From Janthinobacterium rivuli (GTDB lineage: Bacteria > Pseudomonadota > Gammaproteobacteria > Burkholderiales > Burkholderiaceae_D), in the NCBI RefSeq assembly GCF_029690045.1, contig NZ_CP121464.1:5146001-5210000 (forward strand): a DNA stretch of 64,000 nt. The letters run 5' to 3'. The translations under genes were made by a program, and so were the position numbers. Position 1 is the stretch's first letter. Every line of letters begins with the position of its first letter. Below the pieces are notes generated by a model. The model saw only the letters and a program-made list of their open reading frames with translations. It did not search any database and had not been told where the DNA came from. This document shows positions 51,870 to 60,976 of the stretch, piece by piece.

Positions 51870-53783
51870 TTATTTCCTAGCCAAAAAGTCTTCATCGGAA
51901 CCAGGTACGGTATCACCGACATTGTCGGCGTCGTGCAAGGCGACGGTGGTGGGAATCGGCGACGGCAGGCCGAAGGTGGTGGCACCCTCTTCCGCCGCGC
52001 TGACGGTGGAACGGAACATGGAAAACAGCTCGCGGCCCATGCCGATGTGGTTCGGCGACAGGTCGGCCGTAACCAGCGCACGCGCATGCCAGACGTCGGC
52101 CGGCACCAGCGCTTCCAGTACGCCGGTAAAGGCGTCGAGGCGGATGATGTCGCCGTCGCACACGAGGCCCAACGGGCCGCCGGCGAGAATCTCTGGCGAG
52201 ACGTGGATGGCGGCCGGCACCTTGCCCGACGCGCCCGACATGCGGCCATCGGTGACCAGCGCCACATGGCGGCCCGCATCCTGCAGGTTGGCCAGCGCGG
52301 GTGTCAGCGCATGCAGTTCCGGCATGCCGTTGGCGCGCGGGCCCTGGAAGCGCAGCACGGCAACGAAGTCGCGGTCCAGGGACCCCGCCTTGTAGGCGGC
52401 CATGAATTCTTCCTGTGAATTGAACACCAGCGCCGGCGCTTCCACCGTGCGGTGCTGCGGCTTGACGGCCGAGACCTTCATCACGGCGCGGCCCAGGTTA
52501 CCGGCGACCAGCACCATGCCGCCGTCCGGCGCGAACGGATTCGAGGCGGGGCGCAGCACGTTCTCATCGGCGCTGGCGGCCGGTGCATCTTTCCAGAAGA
52601 CCTTGCCATCTTCACCGAGGAACGGTTCCATGCAATGCGCGCGCAAGCCGTGGCCCAGGATGGTGTTGACATCTTCGTGCAGCAAGCCCGCGTCCAGCAG
52701 TTCGCGGATCAGATAACCGGTGCCGCCGGCCGCGTGGAAATGGTTCACGTCGGCGTCGCCGTTCGGGTAGATGCGCGTGAGCATCGGCACGATGGCCGAC
52801 AGCTCATTGAAATCGTTCCAGTCGATGACGATGCCGGCCGCCTTGGCGATTGCCACGAGGTGCAAGGTGTGGTTGGTCGAGCCGCCCGTGGCCAGCAAGC
52901 CCACGACGGCGTTGACGATACATTTCTCGTCGACGATATGGCCGACTGGCAAGTAGCTGCCGCTTTGCGCCGTGATGCCGGCGGCGCGCTGGGCGGCGGC
53001 TTTGGTGAGCGCATCGCGCAGCGGGGTATTTGGCGTAATGAAGGCGGCGCCCGGCAAGTGCAGGCCCATCACTTCCATCAGCATCTGGTTGCTGTTCGCC
53101 GTGCCATAGAAGGTACAGGTGCCGGCGCCATGGTAGGCTTTCGATTCGCCTTCGAGCAAGTCTTCGCGCGTGGCCTTGCCTTGCGCATACAGCTGGCGCA
53201 CCTTGGCTTTTTCCTGGTTCGACAGGCCCGACGTCATCGGACCGGCCGGCACGAAAACGGCTGGCAAGTGGCCGAAGTGCAGCGCGCCGATCAACAGGCC
53301 CGGCACGATCTTGTCGCACACGCCCAGGTACAGGGCCGAGTCGAACATATTGTGCGACAGCGCCACGGCCGTCGACATGGCGATGGTGTCGCGTGAAAAC
53401 AGCGACAGTTCCATGCCCGGCTGACCTTGCGTCACGCCATCGCACATGGCAGGCACGCCGCCGGCGAACTGGGCGACAGCGCCCACTTCGCGCACGGCTT
53501 GCTTGATGATCTGCGGAAAGCCTTCAAACGGCTGGTGCGCCGACAGCATGTCATTGTACGAGGACACGATGGCCACGGACGGCTTCTTGTATTCCTTCAG
53601 CGACAGCTTGTCGTTGGCGGGAAAGGCGGCAAAACCGTGCGCCAGGTTGGTGCACGACAGGGCGCCGCGCTGCACGCCCTGGATGCGGGCCGCATCCAGA
53701 TGCGCCAGGTAGGCGCCGCGCGATGGCCGGCTGCGCGCGATGATGCGCGCTGTTACGGATTCGACTACTGGATGCAGCGCCAT
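51870..53783 (-). CDS. edd: 6-phosphogluconate dehydratase Edd
   Basis: This 637-residue iron-sulphur dehydratase of the IlvD/Edd family converts 6-phosphogluconate to KDPG. The cysteines of the cluster lie in [26 protein letters not shown] and [12 protein letters not shown] regions. The ATG at 53783 ([10 protein letters not shown]) has AAGGAA 7 nt upstream; the longer frame to 53867 is not used. A HexR-like operator (53810-53826) lies 27 bp upstream, overlapping a TAAAAT that may be the -10 element. Confidence 0.96.
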   Translation of the reverse strand: MALHPVVESVTARIIARSRPSRGAYLAHLDAARIQGVQRGALSCTNLAHGFAAFPANDKLSLKEYKKPSVAIVSSYNDMLSAHQPFEGFPQIIKQAVREVGAVAQFAGGVPAMCDGVTQGQPGMELSLFSRDTIAMSTAVALSHNMFDSALYLGVCDKIVPGLLIGALHFGHLPAVFVPAGPMTSGLSNQEKAKVRQLYAQGKATREDLLEGESKAYHGAGTCTFYGTANSNQMLMEVMGLHLPGAAFITPNTPLRDALTKAAAQRAAGITAQSGSYLPVGHIVDEKCIVNAVVGLLATGGSTNHTLHLVAIAKAAGIVIDWNDFNELSAIVPMLTRIYPNGDADVNHFHAAGGTGYLIRELLDAGLLHEDVNTILGHGLRAHCMEPFLGEDGKVFWKDAPAASADENVLRPASNPFAPDGGMVLVAGNLGRAVMKVSAVKPQHRTVEAPALVFNSQEEFMAAYKAGSLDRDFVAVLRFQGPRANGMPELHALTPALANLQDAGRHVALVTDGRMSGASGKVPAAIHVSPEILAGGPLGLVCDGDIIRLDAFTGVLEALVPADVWHARALVTADLSPNHIGMGRELFSMFRSTVSAAEEGATTFGLPSPIPTTVALHDADNVGDTVPGSDEDFLARK

Positions 53784-53809
53784 ATGAATTTCCTTAAAAA
53801 TGAGTATTT

Positions 53810-53826
53810 TGTGAAATTTTACTACA
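53810..53826 (-). promoter_or_regulatory. HexR-like operator of edd
   Basis: On the minus strand TGTAGTAAAATTTCACA. It shares TGTAGTRAAATT with the sites before pgi and zwf. HexR (RpiR family) is known in gamma- and betaproteobacteria to bind such sites and to be released by KDPG. Confidence 0.65.
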
Positions 53827-54002
53827 AAATGGTGAAGAAGAAGCACTCTTGCATGGGCCAACAACACAAATAAGCGACGGATTGCGGCGTATCAAGGCAA
53901 ACCTGGGCTATATCGCGTATCGGCACCTGCCAACATGGCTCTTATATGTCATGGGGGCAATCGCTAAAAAAAGCACAACAAAATCGGCTTCACGTCACAA
54001 AC

Positions 54003-54017
54003 TGTAGTGAAATTACG
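54003..54017 (+). promoter_or_regulatory. HexR-like operator of pgi
   Basis: TGTAGTGAAATTACG, about 12 bp before the possible pgi -10 element TATTAT, so binding would block RNA polymerase. Confidence 0.6.
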
Positions 54018-54119
54018 TTTTTCTGATGTATTATTCTCATACCAATGCCGGATCCGCTGTTCGCCACCACGAACGCGCCGCGCTCCTTTCAACCGAGACA
54101 AGCACCCAAGCCGACCGCC

Positions 54120-55784
54120 ATGCGCCAGCCAGCACCTACTCCTGCCATCACCGCCACCGCCAGTTTCCAGTCCCTGCAAGCGCACAGCGCCAGCCTGCGC
54201 GAAGTGCATCTGCGCCAGCTGTTCGCGGCCGACCCCGCCCGCTTTTCCAGCATGACCGTCGATGCGGCCGGCCTGCTGCTCGATTACTCGAAGAACCGTG
54301 TCGACGCCACCGCCATGGGCCTGCTGATGGACCTGGCCCGCGAGCGCGGCGTCGAAGCGCAGCGCGAAGCCATGTTCACTGGCGAGAAAATCAATCTTAC
54401 CGAACATCGGGCCGTTCTGCATACGGCTTTGCGCGCGCCACGCGGCACCAGGCTGGTGGTCGATGGCCAGGATATCGATGCCGACGTGCAAGATGTGCTG
54501 CAACGCGTGAAGGCGTTTACGGACAAGGTACGCAATGGCAGCTGGCTCGGCTACACGGGCAAGCCGATTTGCGACATCGTCAACATCGGCATCGGCGGCT
54601 CGGACCTGGGTCCGAAAATGGCGTGCCTGGCGCTGCGCTCGTATGCCAACCCGGGCCTGGAAATGCACTTTGTTTCCAACGTCGACGGCCACGACATGGA
54701 AGCGACTCTGTCGAAAGTCGATCCGGAAACAACGCTCTTCATCGTGGCGTCGAAAACTTTTGTGACGGCTGAAACCATGCTCAACGCCAACACGGCGCGC
54801 GCCTGGTTCCTGCTCGAAGGCGAAGAAAAAGACCTGGCGCAACATTTTGTGGCCGTCTCGACCAACACGCAAGCCATCGTCGACTTCGGCATTTCGCCGG
54901 ATAACATGTTCCCGTTCTGGGACTGGGTCGGCGGCCGTTACTCCGTCTGGTCGTCGATCGGCCTGGCCGTGGCCCTGTCCGTCGGCTTTGAATACTTCAG
55001 CGATTTCCTCGCCGGCGCGCATGCGATGGACCAGCATTTCCGCCAGGCGCCGCTGGAACACAACATGCCCGTCGTGCTGGCCATGGTCGGTTTCTGGAAC
55101 CGCCAGTTCCTCGATTGCGGCTCCGTTTCCATCGCGCCCTACCACCAGGATTTGAGCCGCTTTGCCGCCTACTTGCAACAGCTGGACATGGAAAGCAACG
55201 GCAAGCGCGTCACCAAGGATGGCGTGCCCGTCGACGTGCCGACCGGCCCCGTCATCTGGGGCGATTGCGGCACGAATGCACAGCACGCGTATTTCCAGCT
55301 GCTGCACCAGGGCACGGACATCACGCCCATCGACTTCATCGCCGCCCTGCGCGCCACGCACGACTTGCCGGGCCACCATGACGCCCTGCTGGCGAACTGC
55401 TTCGCCCAGTCGGAAGCCTTCATGACGGGCAAGACGGGTGATGAAGTGCGCCTTGATTTGCAGGCGCAAGGCTTGCCGGAAAGCGAGATCGAAGCGCTGG
55501 TGCCGCACAAGACTTTCCCAGGTAACCGCCCCAGCAACACCATCCTGATGGACCAGCTGACCCCGACCACCCTGGGCGCCCTGATCGCGCTGTACGAACA
55601 CAAGACCTTCGTGCAGGGCGTCTTGTGGAACGTCAACAGTTTTGATCAGTGGGGCGTGGAACTGGGCAAGGTGCTGGCCAAGAAAATCCAGGCCGAACTG
55701 ACGGGCGAAGCCCGTCCCGACCACCACGACAGCTCGACCAATGGCTTGATTGCCTTGGCGAAAGCCGCCAAGGCGGCGTACTAA
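54120..55784 (+). CDS. pgi: glucose-6-phosphate isomerase
   Basis: This 554-residue isomerase interconverts glucose-6-phosphate and fructose-6-phosphate; in an Entner-Doudoroff organism it mainly recycles fructose-6-phosphate back to the pathway. Signatures: NIGIGGSDLGPKM, FVSNVDGHDMEATL, SIAPYHQDLSRFAAYLQQ, and the C-terminal QGVLWNVNSFDQWGVELGK. ATG 54120 gives a length close to E. coli Pgi (549); the frame is open to 54045. The SMP-30 gene starts 14 bp after its stop, probably as one operon. Confidence 0.96.
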   Translation: MRQPAPTPAITATASFQSLQAHSASLREVHLRQLFAADPARFSSMTVDAAGLLLDYSKNRVDATAMGLLMDLARERGVEAQREAMFTGEKINLTEHRAVLHTALRAPRGTRLVVDGQDIDADVQDVLQRVKAFTDKVRNGSWLGYTGKPICDIVNIGIGGSDLGPKMACLALRSYANPGLEMHFVSNVDGHDMEATLSKVDPETTLFIVASKTFVTAETMLNANTARAWFLLEGEEKDLAQHFVAVSTNTQAIVDFGISPDNMFPFWDWVGGRYSVWSSIGLAVALSVGFEYFSDFLAGAHAMDQHFRQAPLEHNMPVVLAMVGFWNRQFLDCGSVSIAPYHQDLSRFAAYLQQLDMESNGKRVTKDGVPVDVPTGPVIWGDCGTNAQHAYFQLLHQGTDITPIDFIAALRATHDLPGHHDALLANCFAQSEAFMTGKTGDEVRLDLQAQGLPESEIEALVPHKTFPGNRPSNTILMDQLTPTTLGALIALYEHKTFVQGVLWNVNSFDQWGVELGKVLAKKIQAELTGEARPDHHDSSTNGLIALAKAAKAAY

Positions 55785-55798
55785 CTTAATTGAGGTTT

Positions 55799-56695
55799 AT
55801 GAATATTTACGAAATCAAAGTAGTCAGTGACAAAGCCATGCAAGTGGGCGAATGCCCGTTGTGGCATGGCAAGGAAGCGGCCCTGTACTGGGTCGATATC
55901 GATGGCCGCGCCGTGCACCGCTTGCACCCGGCCAGCGGCAAGCATGAACAGTGGAGCATGCCGACGGAACCGTCGGCGCTGGCGATCAACGCCGGCGGCG
56001 GCCTGATCGTGGCCTTGCGTAGCGGCTTTGCCCACCTCGACACGAAGACGGGCAGCCTGGCGGAAATCGCCCCGGCGCCGTTCGACATGGCCACCACGCG
56101 CTTCAACGATGGCAAGGTCGACCCGGCAGGCCGTTTCTGGGTCGGCACGATTTTCGAGCCGCGCAACGCCGATGCTGCAGAAATGTTCGTGCTGGAAAAG
56201 GGACAAGTACGCAAAGTCTGGTCGGGTGGCATGACCGTATCGAACGGCCTGGGCTTCAGCCCGGACAAGCGCACCATGTATCACTCGGACACCACCACGC
56301 ACCGCATCGACCGCTTCGATTTCGATGCGGCCACGGGAGCCATTTCCGCGCCGCAACCGTTCCAGCGTTTTTCCACGGACAAGAAAGCGTTTGATTACGG
56401 CGGGCGCCCCGATGGCGCGGCCGTCGACAGCGAAGGCAATTACTGGTCGGCCATGTTTGAAGGCGGCAAAATCTTGCGCTTCGCCCCCGATGGCCATTTG
56501 CTCGGTGAAATTACCGTTCCCGTGCGCTGCCCCACCATGGTGACGTTCGGCGGCCCCGACCTGCGCACCCTGTACATCACCAGCGCCAGCCACAACCGCT
56601 CCGCCGCCGAAATCGCCGACTACCCGTTGACGGGCCACGTGCTGTCCGTGCGCGTGGACGTGGCGGGCCAGCCGGAAACAGCTTACCAGGCGTAA
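55799..56695 (+). CDS. SMP-30/gluconolactonase family lactonase
   Basis: This 298-residue six-bladed beta-propeller of the SMP-30/regucalcin/gluconolactonase family starts with VGECPLWHG (metal-ligand Glu), has RFNDGKVDPAGRFWVGT (Asn/Asp ligands), MTVSNGLGFSPDKRTMYHSDT and GRPDGAAVDSEGNYW. It hydrolyses sugar lactones. Being 14 bp downstream of pgi, in a zwf-edd-eda region without a classical pgl gene, it could supply the 6-phosphogluconolactonase step, or it could act on free gluconolactone. Confidence 0.9.
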   Translation: MNIYEIKVVSDKAMQVGECPLWHGKEAALYWVDIDGRAVHRLHPASGKHEQWSMPTEPSALAINAGGGLIVALRSGFAHLDTKTGSLAEIAPAPFDMATTRFNDGKVDPAGRFWVGTIFEPRNADAAEMFVLEKGQVRKVWSGGMTVSNGLGFSPDKRTMYHSDTTTHRIDRFDFDAATGAISAPQPFQRFSTDKKAFDYGGRPDGAAVDSEGNYWSAMFEGGKILRFAPDGHLLGEITVPVRCPTMVTFGGPDLRTLYITSASHNRSAAEIADYPLTGHVLSVRVDVAGQPETAYQA

Positions 56696-56711
56696 TAGTT
56701 TGCCAGCATAG

Positions 56712-56749
56712 AAAAAGCGCCGAACCCTCGCGGGTAGCGGCGCTTTTTT
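56712..56749. terminator. terminator between the SMP-30 and cheV genes
   Basis: GCGCCG and CGGCGC pair (with a further CCC/GGG inner stem) between an A5 and a T6 run, suitable as a bidirectional terminator for the convergent genes. Confidence 0.85.
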
Positions 56750-56760
56750 ATGTCTATGGC

Positions 56761-56860
56761 GTAGGTCGGATTAGCGGGACGAAGGCCCGCGTAATCCGAC
56801 AATGTGTTGGCCATGGTGGCGTCGGATTACGCGCAGCTTCGCTGCGCTAATCCGACCTAC
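56761..56860. repeat. BIME-like pair of inverted REP elements
   Basis: The 100-bp element has perfect 16-bp outer inverted repeats GTAGGTCGGATTAGCG (56761-56776) and CGCTAATCCGACCTAC (56845-56860). Each half folds into its own hairpin (GGATTAGCGGG/CCCGCGTAATCC and GGATTACGCGCAGC/GCTGCGCTAATCC). A GTAG head followed by an imperfect hairpin is the mark of REP elements mobilised by RAYT transposases. No RAYT gene is in the window. Confidence 0.75.
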
Positions 56861-56875
56861 GGATGCTCCATGTAA

Positions 56876-57829
56876 TTACCGCGACAATACCTTGCGTATC
56901 GTCTCGGCCAATTCAGCCGCCACGAATTTCGCCACATACCCATCGGCGCCCACGCCCTTGACGTGGTCTTCGTTGGTCGAGCCCGTCAGCGACGAGTGGA
57001 TCACCACGGGGATGTTGGAGAAACGGCCATCGTTCTTGATGTTGCGCGTCAAGGTAAAGCCATCCATTTCAGGCATTTCCAGGTCGGTCAGCACCAGCGC
57101 GACCTTGTCTTTCGCCGTCTTGCCTTCGGTGGCAGCCTGGGCCGAGATCGCCTGCAGGCGTTCCCACGCTTCCTTGCCCGTCTTGGTCATGATGAAAGGC
57201 ACGCCCATCGCTTCGAGGCCCTTTTCGATCAGCGAGCGGGCCAGCGAGGAATCGTCGGCCGCGAGGATCACGGCGCCGGCCGGCAAGCGCACTTGCGGGC
57301 CGATGCTGTTCTCGTCCACGTCCGGGTCGCCCGACGGCAGCACATTGCGCAGGATTTGTTCCACGTCCAGCACTTGCGCCAGGCGTGTCTTGTCCGTGTC
57401 GCCATCAAGGCGCGCGATACTGGTGACGAGGCCGCCACCGACACTCGACTCGGCCGACAGCACCTGGTTCCATTCCAGGCGCACGATTTCATCGACCTCT
57501 TCCACGGCAAACGCCTGTGTCGAGCGGGCAAATTCGGTCACCATCAGGATCTTCAAACCATTGCTCTTGCAGCCGACCGCCATCGGCAAGTCGATCACGG
57601 GCACGATCTGGCCACGGATGTTGACCACGCCCAGCATGTGCGGGTGCGAACCGGCCACGGCCGTGATGGCCGGCATTTCCATGATTTCACGGACTTTGAA
57701 CACATTGATGCCGAACAGTTCGCGGCTGGTCGAGTGATCACTGGTGCCCAGCTTGAACAGGAACAGTTCGAATTTGTTATTGCCTGTCAGGCTGGTGCGT
57801 TCATCGACATCTTGCTGCATTGAATTCAT
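56876..57829 (-). CDS. cheV: CheV chemotaxis coupling protein
   Basis: This 317-residue protein has a CheW-like domain (about 15-165; FGINVFKVREIMEMP, MLGVVNIRGQIVPVIDLP, VDEIVRLEW) followed by a receiver (about 185-315; ADDSSLAR, LVLTDLEMPEMDGFTL, VIHSSLTG, AKFVAAEL). CheV couples chemoreceptors to CheA and is itself phosphorylated on the receiver Asp. It stands alone among sugar genes; no other che gene is adjacent. The ATG at 57829 has GGGG 7 nt upstream; ATG 57820 is possible. Confidence 0.95.
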   Translation of the reverse strand: MNSMQQDVDERTSLTGNNKFELFLFKLGTSDHSTSRELFGINVFKVREIMEMPAITAVAGSHPHMLGVVNIRGQIVPVIDLPMAVGCKSNGLKILMVTEFARSTQAFAVEEVDEIVRLEWNQVLSAESSVGGGLVTSIARLDGDTDKTRLAQVLDVEQILRNVLPSGDPDVDENSIGPQVRLPAGAVILAADDSSLARSLIEKGLEAMGVPFIMTKTGKEAWERLQAISAQAATEGKTAKDKVALVLTDLEMPEMDGFTLTRNIKNDGRFSNIPVVIHSSLTGSTNEDHVKGVGADGYVAKFVAAELAETIRKVLSR

Positions 57830-58259
57830 TGTGTCCCCTTGAGCCGTCTTGTAAAGTTAAGTCGCCTGCCCCTGATGCTGCGGACAGTGCGGACTGCACG
57901 TCGCATGGACGTCGGATGGCGGGTTCGGGGCATGGCCGGCGCTAGCGGTGCAGTGTGTATCGTACAATTTTTTACAACCAATAGTTGCTATCGATTCCAG
58001 CTTGAATTATACGGTTTTTTACTTTCTTCAAAGCTACTTTACGCTGCCAACGGCGATCCTGACAGCATTTCTTGATTTGCTTGTTGCTACAGCGCAAATG
58101 ATGACGGAGAGAATCGAAAATTTCCCTGGCAACCATGGTTGCTTTGAAAAGCCAGGTGAAAAGCATGGCGCAGCGCCAGCAGCGGCGAACGGCATATAAT
58201 GGCCATGCTGGCAGCACTGGCAGGCATACCGGGCAAAATGGCGACGGCAGCGGATGGAA

Positions 58260-58273
58260 TGTAGTAAAATTTC
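58260..58273 (+). promoter_or_regulatory. HexR-like operator 1 of zwf
   Basis: TGTAGTAAAATTTC, identical over 14 bp to the edd operator. It lies 120 bp before the zwf ATG. Confidence 0.6.
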
Positions 58274-58291
58274 TTGCAATTGCCTGTTCTA

Positions 58292-58306
58292 CGTAGTAAA
58301 TTTACA
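58292..58306 (+). promoter_or_regulatory. HexR-like operator 2 of zwf
   Basis: CGTAGTAAATTTACA, 32 bp from operator 1 (three helical turns). It overlaps the position expected for the -35 element of a TATAGT at 58315-58320. Confidence 0.6.
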
Positions 58307-58392
58307 CCATCGATTATAGTAGCGACAGACTGGCACTTCCGGTCGGCTTTCTCCCCGCTCCGGCCCTTTTACTTTTGCGACGACACTCACTT

Positions 58393-59865
58393 ATGGCACT
58401 TACCGATTTTGACCTGGTCCTGTTTGGCGGCAGCGGCGATTTAGCAATGCGCAAGTTGTTGCCTGCAATGTATGCGCGCGACGTCGCGAACGATTTGCCG
58501 CCGACGGCGCGCATCATCTGTGTGGGCCGCCAGGACAGCGGCCAGGATGCCTTCCTGAAAATGGTAGAGACCAACTCGCGTCCCCATATCAAGGCCAGCA
58601 CCCTGAATGCCGCCACCTGGAGCAAATTCTGCGCGCGCATCGTGTACGTGTCGCTCAACGCCAGCGATGCGGCCACGTACGCGCCGCTGGTCGAAGCGCT
58701 GCGCGGCGATGCCGACCTGACGCGCGTGTACTACCTGGCGACGCCGCCGCATCTGTTCGCCCTCATCTGCGACAACCTGGAAGACAACGGCCTGGTGACG
58801 CCGAATTCGCGCGTGGTCCTGGAAAAGCCGCTGGGCCGCGATCTGGCCAGCGCCAAGCAGATCAACGCCGAAGTGGGCAAGGTATTCCAGGAATCGCAGA
58901 TCTACCGTATCGACCATTACCTGGGCAAGGAAACCGTGCAGAACTTGCTGGCCCTGCGCTTCGGCAATATCCTGTTCGAACCGCTGTGGCGCCGCGAATG
59001 GATTTCCGACGTGCAGATCACCATCGCCGAAAAGCTGGGCGTGGGCAACCGCATGGGTTACTACGACACCTCGGGCGCGCTGCGCGACATGCTGCAAAAC
59101 CACTTGCTGCAACTGCTGTGCATCGTCGCCATGGAACCGCCGACCTCGATCGCGCCGGACGCCGTGCGCGATGAAAAGCTGCAAGTGCTGCGCTCGCTGA
59201 AAAAATTCACGCCCACCACCCTGGCGCAAAACATCGTGCGCGGCCAGTACCGCGCCGGCCACGTCGACGGCGCCACCGTGCCGAGCTACCGCGACGAACC
59301 GGATGCGCCGGAACATTCGCGCACCGAAACCTTCGTTGCCCTGAAGGCGGAAATCGACACCTGGCGCTGGGCCGGTGTGCCGTTCTACCTGCGCACGGGC
59401 AAGCGCATGGCCGACAGCCTGGCCGAGATCGTCGTGCGCTTCAAACAGATCCCGCACTCGATCTTCAACCAGCCCACGTCGAGCTTCCAGCCGAACTGCC
59501 TGGTGATCCGTCTGCAGCCGGACGAAGGCTTGCGCATGAATTTGATGGCGAAAACCCCGGGCGACGGCATGCGCCTGAAACCGGCGGAACTGGAACTCGA
59601 TTTCCGCGAGTCGTTCAAGACCCCGCGCATGGACGCCTACGAGCGTTTGCTGCTCGACGTCCTGCGCGGCCAGTTGACCCTGTTCATGCGCGGCGACGAA
59701 CTGGAAGCGGCCTGGGAATGGGTCGAGCCGATTCTCGACAACTGGGAACAGAACGACAGCGCGCCGATTCCGTACACGGCAGGCACCTGGGGCCCCGCGG
59801 CCGCCAGCGCCCTGATCGGCCGCGATGGCTTGCAGTGGCGTGAAGAAGCCCTGCCGGAAGACTAA
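58393..59865 (+). CDS. zwf: glucose-6-phosphate 1-dehydrogenase
   Basis: This 490-residue enzyme oxidises glucose-6-phosphate to 6-phosphogluconolactone. Signatures: FGGSGDLAMRKLLPA (Rossmann nucleotide site), EKPLGRDLASA, and the active-site RIDHYLGKETVQNLLALRF (catalytic His/Lys). It feeds the Entner-Doudoroff genes edd-eda. Two HexR-like sites lie upstream, and hexR itself follows 111 bp downstream. Confidence 0.97.
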   Translation: MALTDFDLVLFGGSGDLAMRKLLPAMYARDVANDLPPTARIICVGRQDSGQDAFLKMVETNSRPHIKASTLNAATWSKFCARIVYVSLNASDAATYAPLVEALRGDADLTRVYYLATPPHLFALICDNLEDNGLVTPNSRVVLEKPLGRDLASAKQINAEVGKVFQESQIYRIDHYLGKETVQNLLALRFGNILFEPLWRREWISDVQITIAEKLGVGNRMGYYDTSGALRDMLQNHLLQLLCIVAMEPPTSIAPDAVRDEKLQVLRSLKKFTPTTLAQNIVRGQYRAGHVDGATVPSYRDEPDAPEHSRTETFVALKAEIDTWRWAGVPFYLRTGKRMADSLAEIVVRFKQIPHSIFNQPTSSFQPNCLVIRLQPDEGLRMNLMAKTPGDGMRLKPAELELDFRESFKTPRMDAYERLLLDVLRGQLTLFMRGDELEAAWEWVEPILDNWEQNDSAPIPYTAGTWGPAAASALIGRDGLQWREEALPED

Positions 59866-59881
59866 TCTAGCAGGGCAAGGA

Positions 59882-59933
59882 GCCGTGCCTTGCAAGGCAC
59901 GGCCGTTACGCAGGCGCGGAGCTGTGCTCCGCG
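59882..59933. other. two hairpins between zwf and hexR
   Basis: GCCGTGCCTTGCAAGGCACGGC (59882-59903) is a perfect palindrome; CGCGGAGC-TGT-GCTCCGCG (59915-59933) is a second perfect stem. Neither has a T run, so they may lower read-through from zwf to hexR or protect the zwf mRNA rather than terminate. Confidence 0.5.
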
Positions 59934-59976
59934 AATTCCCTGCTTCACCGCTTCCCGAAATCAGAAGACTAATTTA

Positions 59977-60831
59977 ATGCTGCTTGACTCCATCCGCACC
60001 CAGCTCGATTCGCTCTCCAAGTCGGAGAAGAAGGTCGCGCTGGCCGTGCTTGACCAGCCTAACCAGACGGTCAGCCAGAACATCACGGCGCTGGCGAAAA
60101 GCGCGCAGGTGTCGGAACCGACCGTGGTGCGTTTTTGCCGCACCCTGGGCTATGACGGCTGGCATGAATTCAAGCTGAAGCTGGCGCAGGGCCTGGCCCT
60201 GGCCATGCCGGGCGCGAACGAGCAGCCGGCGCAGGACGACCTGGCGGCCGACCTGGTGAATAAAATCTGCAGCCGCTCGATCAACACCCTGCTCGACCTG
60301 CGCAACAACCTGAACCCGGAAGCGATCCAGCGCGCGCTCGACATCCTGTCACGCGCCAGCAAGATCGAATTCTATGGCCAGGGCACATCGGGCATCGTGG
60401 CGGCCGACGCGCAGCACAAGTTCTTCCGCTCGGGCGTGCCGACGGTGGCCTACAGCGATCCGAACATCCACAGCATCGCCGCGGCCCTGCTGCGCGGCGG
60501 CGACTGCCTGGTGGCCATCTCGCAGCGCGGCAACAGCCCCGCCCTGGTCCGCTCCGTGAAACTGGCGCGCCGCGGCGGCGCCGACGTCGTCGTGCTGGCC
60601 CCATCGGGCACGCCGCTGGCCGACCTGGCAACCGTGCTGATCCCGATCGACCTGGTCTTCAACACCGACCCCTACACGCCGATTTCCGCGCGCCTGGCCT
60701 ACCTGGTCGTGATCGACGTGCTGGCCGTGGGCCTGGCCCTGCAGCGGGGCCCCGAGTTCCGCAAGAAAATGCAAAATGCACAGAAGGCGCTGCAGGAATT
60801 CGACATGCAGTTCGATTCCTTCATCGGCTGA
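59977..60831 (+). CDS. hexR: HexR transcriptional regulator (RpiR family)
   Basis: This 284-residue regulator has an N-terminal HTH_6 domain (about 1-75; NITALAKSAQVSEPTVVRFCRTLGYDG) and a C-terminal SIS sugar-phosphate-binding domain (about 110-255; KIEFYGQGTSGIVAADAQHKFFRSG, VAISQRGNSPALVRSVKLAR). HexR represses Entner-Doudoroff genes and is relieved by KDPG. Its position next to zwf and the TGTAGTRAAATT sites near edd, pgi and zwf support the name. ATG 59977 has a weak ribosome binding site. Confidence 0.93.
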   Translation: MLLDSIRTQLDSLSKSEKKVALAVLDQPNQTVSQNITALAKSAQVSEPTVVRFCRTLGYDGWHEFKLKLAQGLALAMPGANEQPAQDDLAADLVNKICSRSINTLLDLRNNLNPEAIQRALDILSRASKIEFYGQGTSGIVAADAQHKFFRSGVPTVAYSDPNIHSIAAALLRGGDCLVAISQRGNSPALVRSVKLARRGGADVVVLAPSGTPLADLATVLIPIDLVFNTDPYTPISARLAYLVVIDVLAVGLALQRGPEFRKKMQNAQKALQEFDMQFDSFIG

Positions 60832-60840
60832 TCCCCGATC

Positions 60841-60861
60841 GGCGCCAGCCTCGCTGGTGCC
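60841..60861 (+). other. hairpin downstream of hexR
   Basis: GGCGCCAGC and GCTGGTGCC pair with one mismatch around a 3-nt loop, 10 bp after the hexR stop. It has no T tract, so at best it is a weak terminator. Confidence 0.35.
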
Positions 60862-60976
60862 GCTCCGTATCCAAACGTCTCCATCGGACCAGGATATCTC
60901 TTCCTTGATCTCACATCAGGAACCGATACACGCGCAGCCTTTGCATCGAAAGATCAGCCCACCATCCGTGTCTAAG

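Larger units (their letters stand above)
53784..54119. promoter_or_regulatory. divergent edd/pgi control region
   Basis: This 336-bp AT-rich gap contains no convincing ORF. It holds two HexR-like sites, one near each gene, and a TATTAT (54029-54034) that could be the pgi -10 element. The stretch 54035-54119 is open in the pgi frame but is probably leader: homologues start near 54120. Confidence 0.6.
57830..58392. promoter_or_regulatory. long cheV/zwf intergenic region
   Basis: This 563-bp gap lies between the divergent cheV and zwf genes. It has an AT-rich core (57955-58130), a TATAAT at 58194-58199, and near zwf two HexR-like sites and a TATAGT (58315-58320). Short frames exist (e.g. 57839-58075), but none has a good ribosome binding site with a plausible protein. 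An untranslated RNA or a long leader is possible; I see no clear evidence. Confidence 0.4.

Noticed and set aside
57839..58075. 78-codon frame in the cheV-zwf gap
   Set aside because: No ribosome binding site or domain; composition changes sharply within it. Kept only as part of the described gap.
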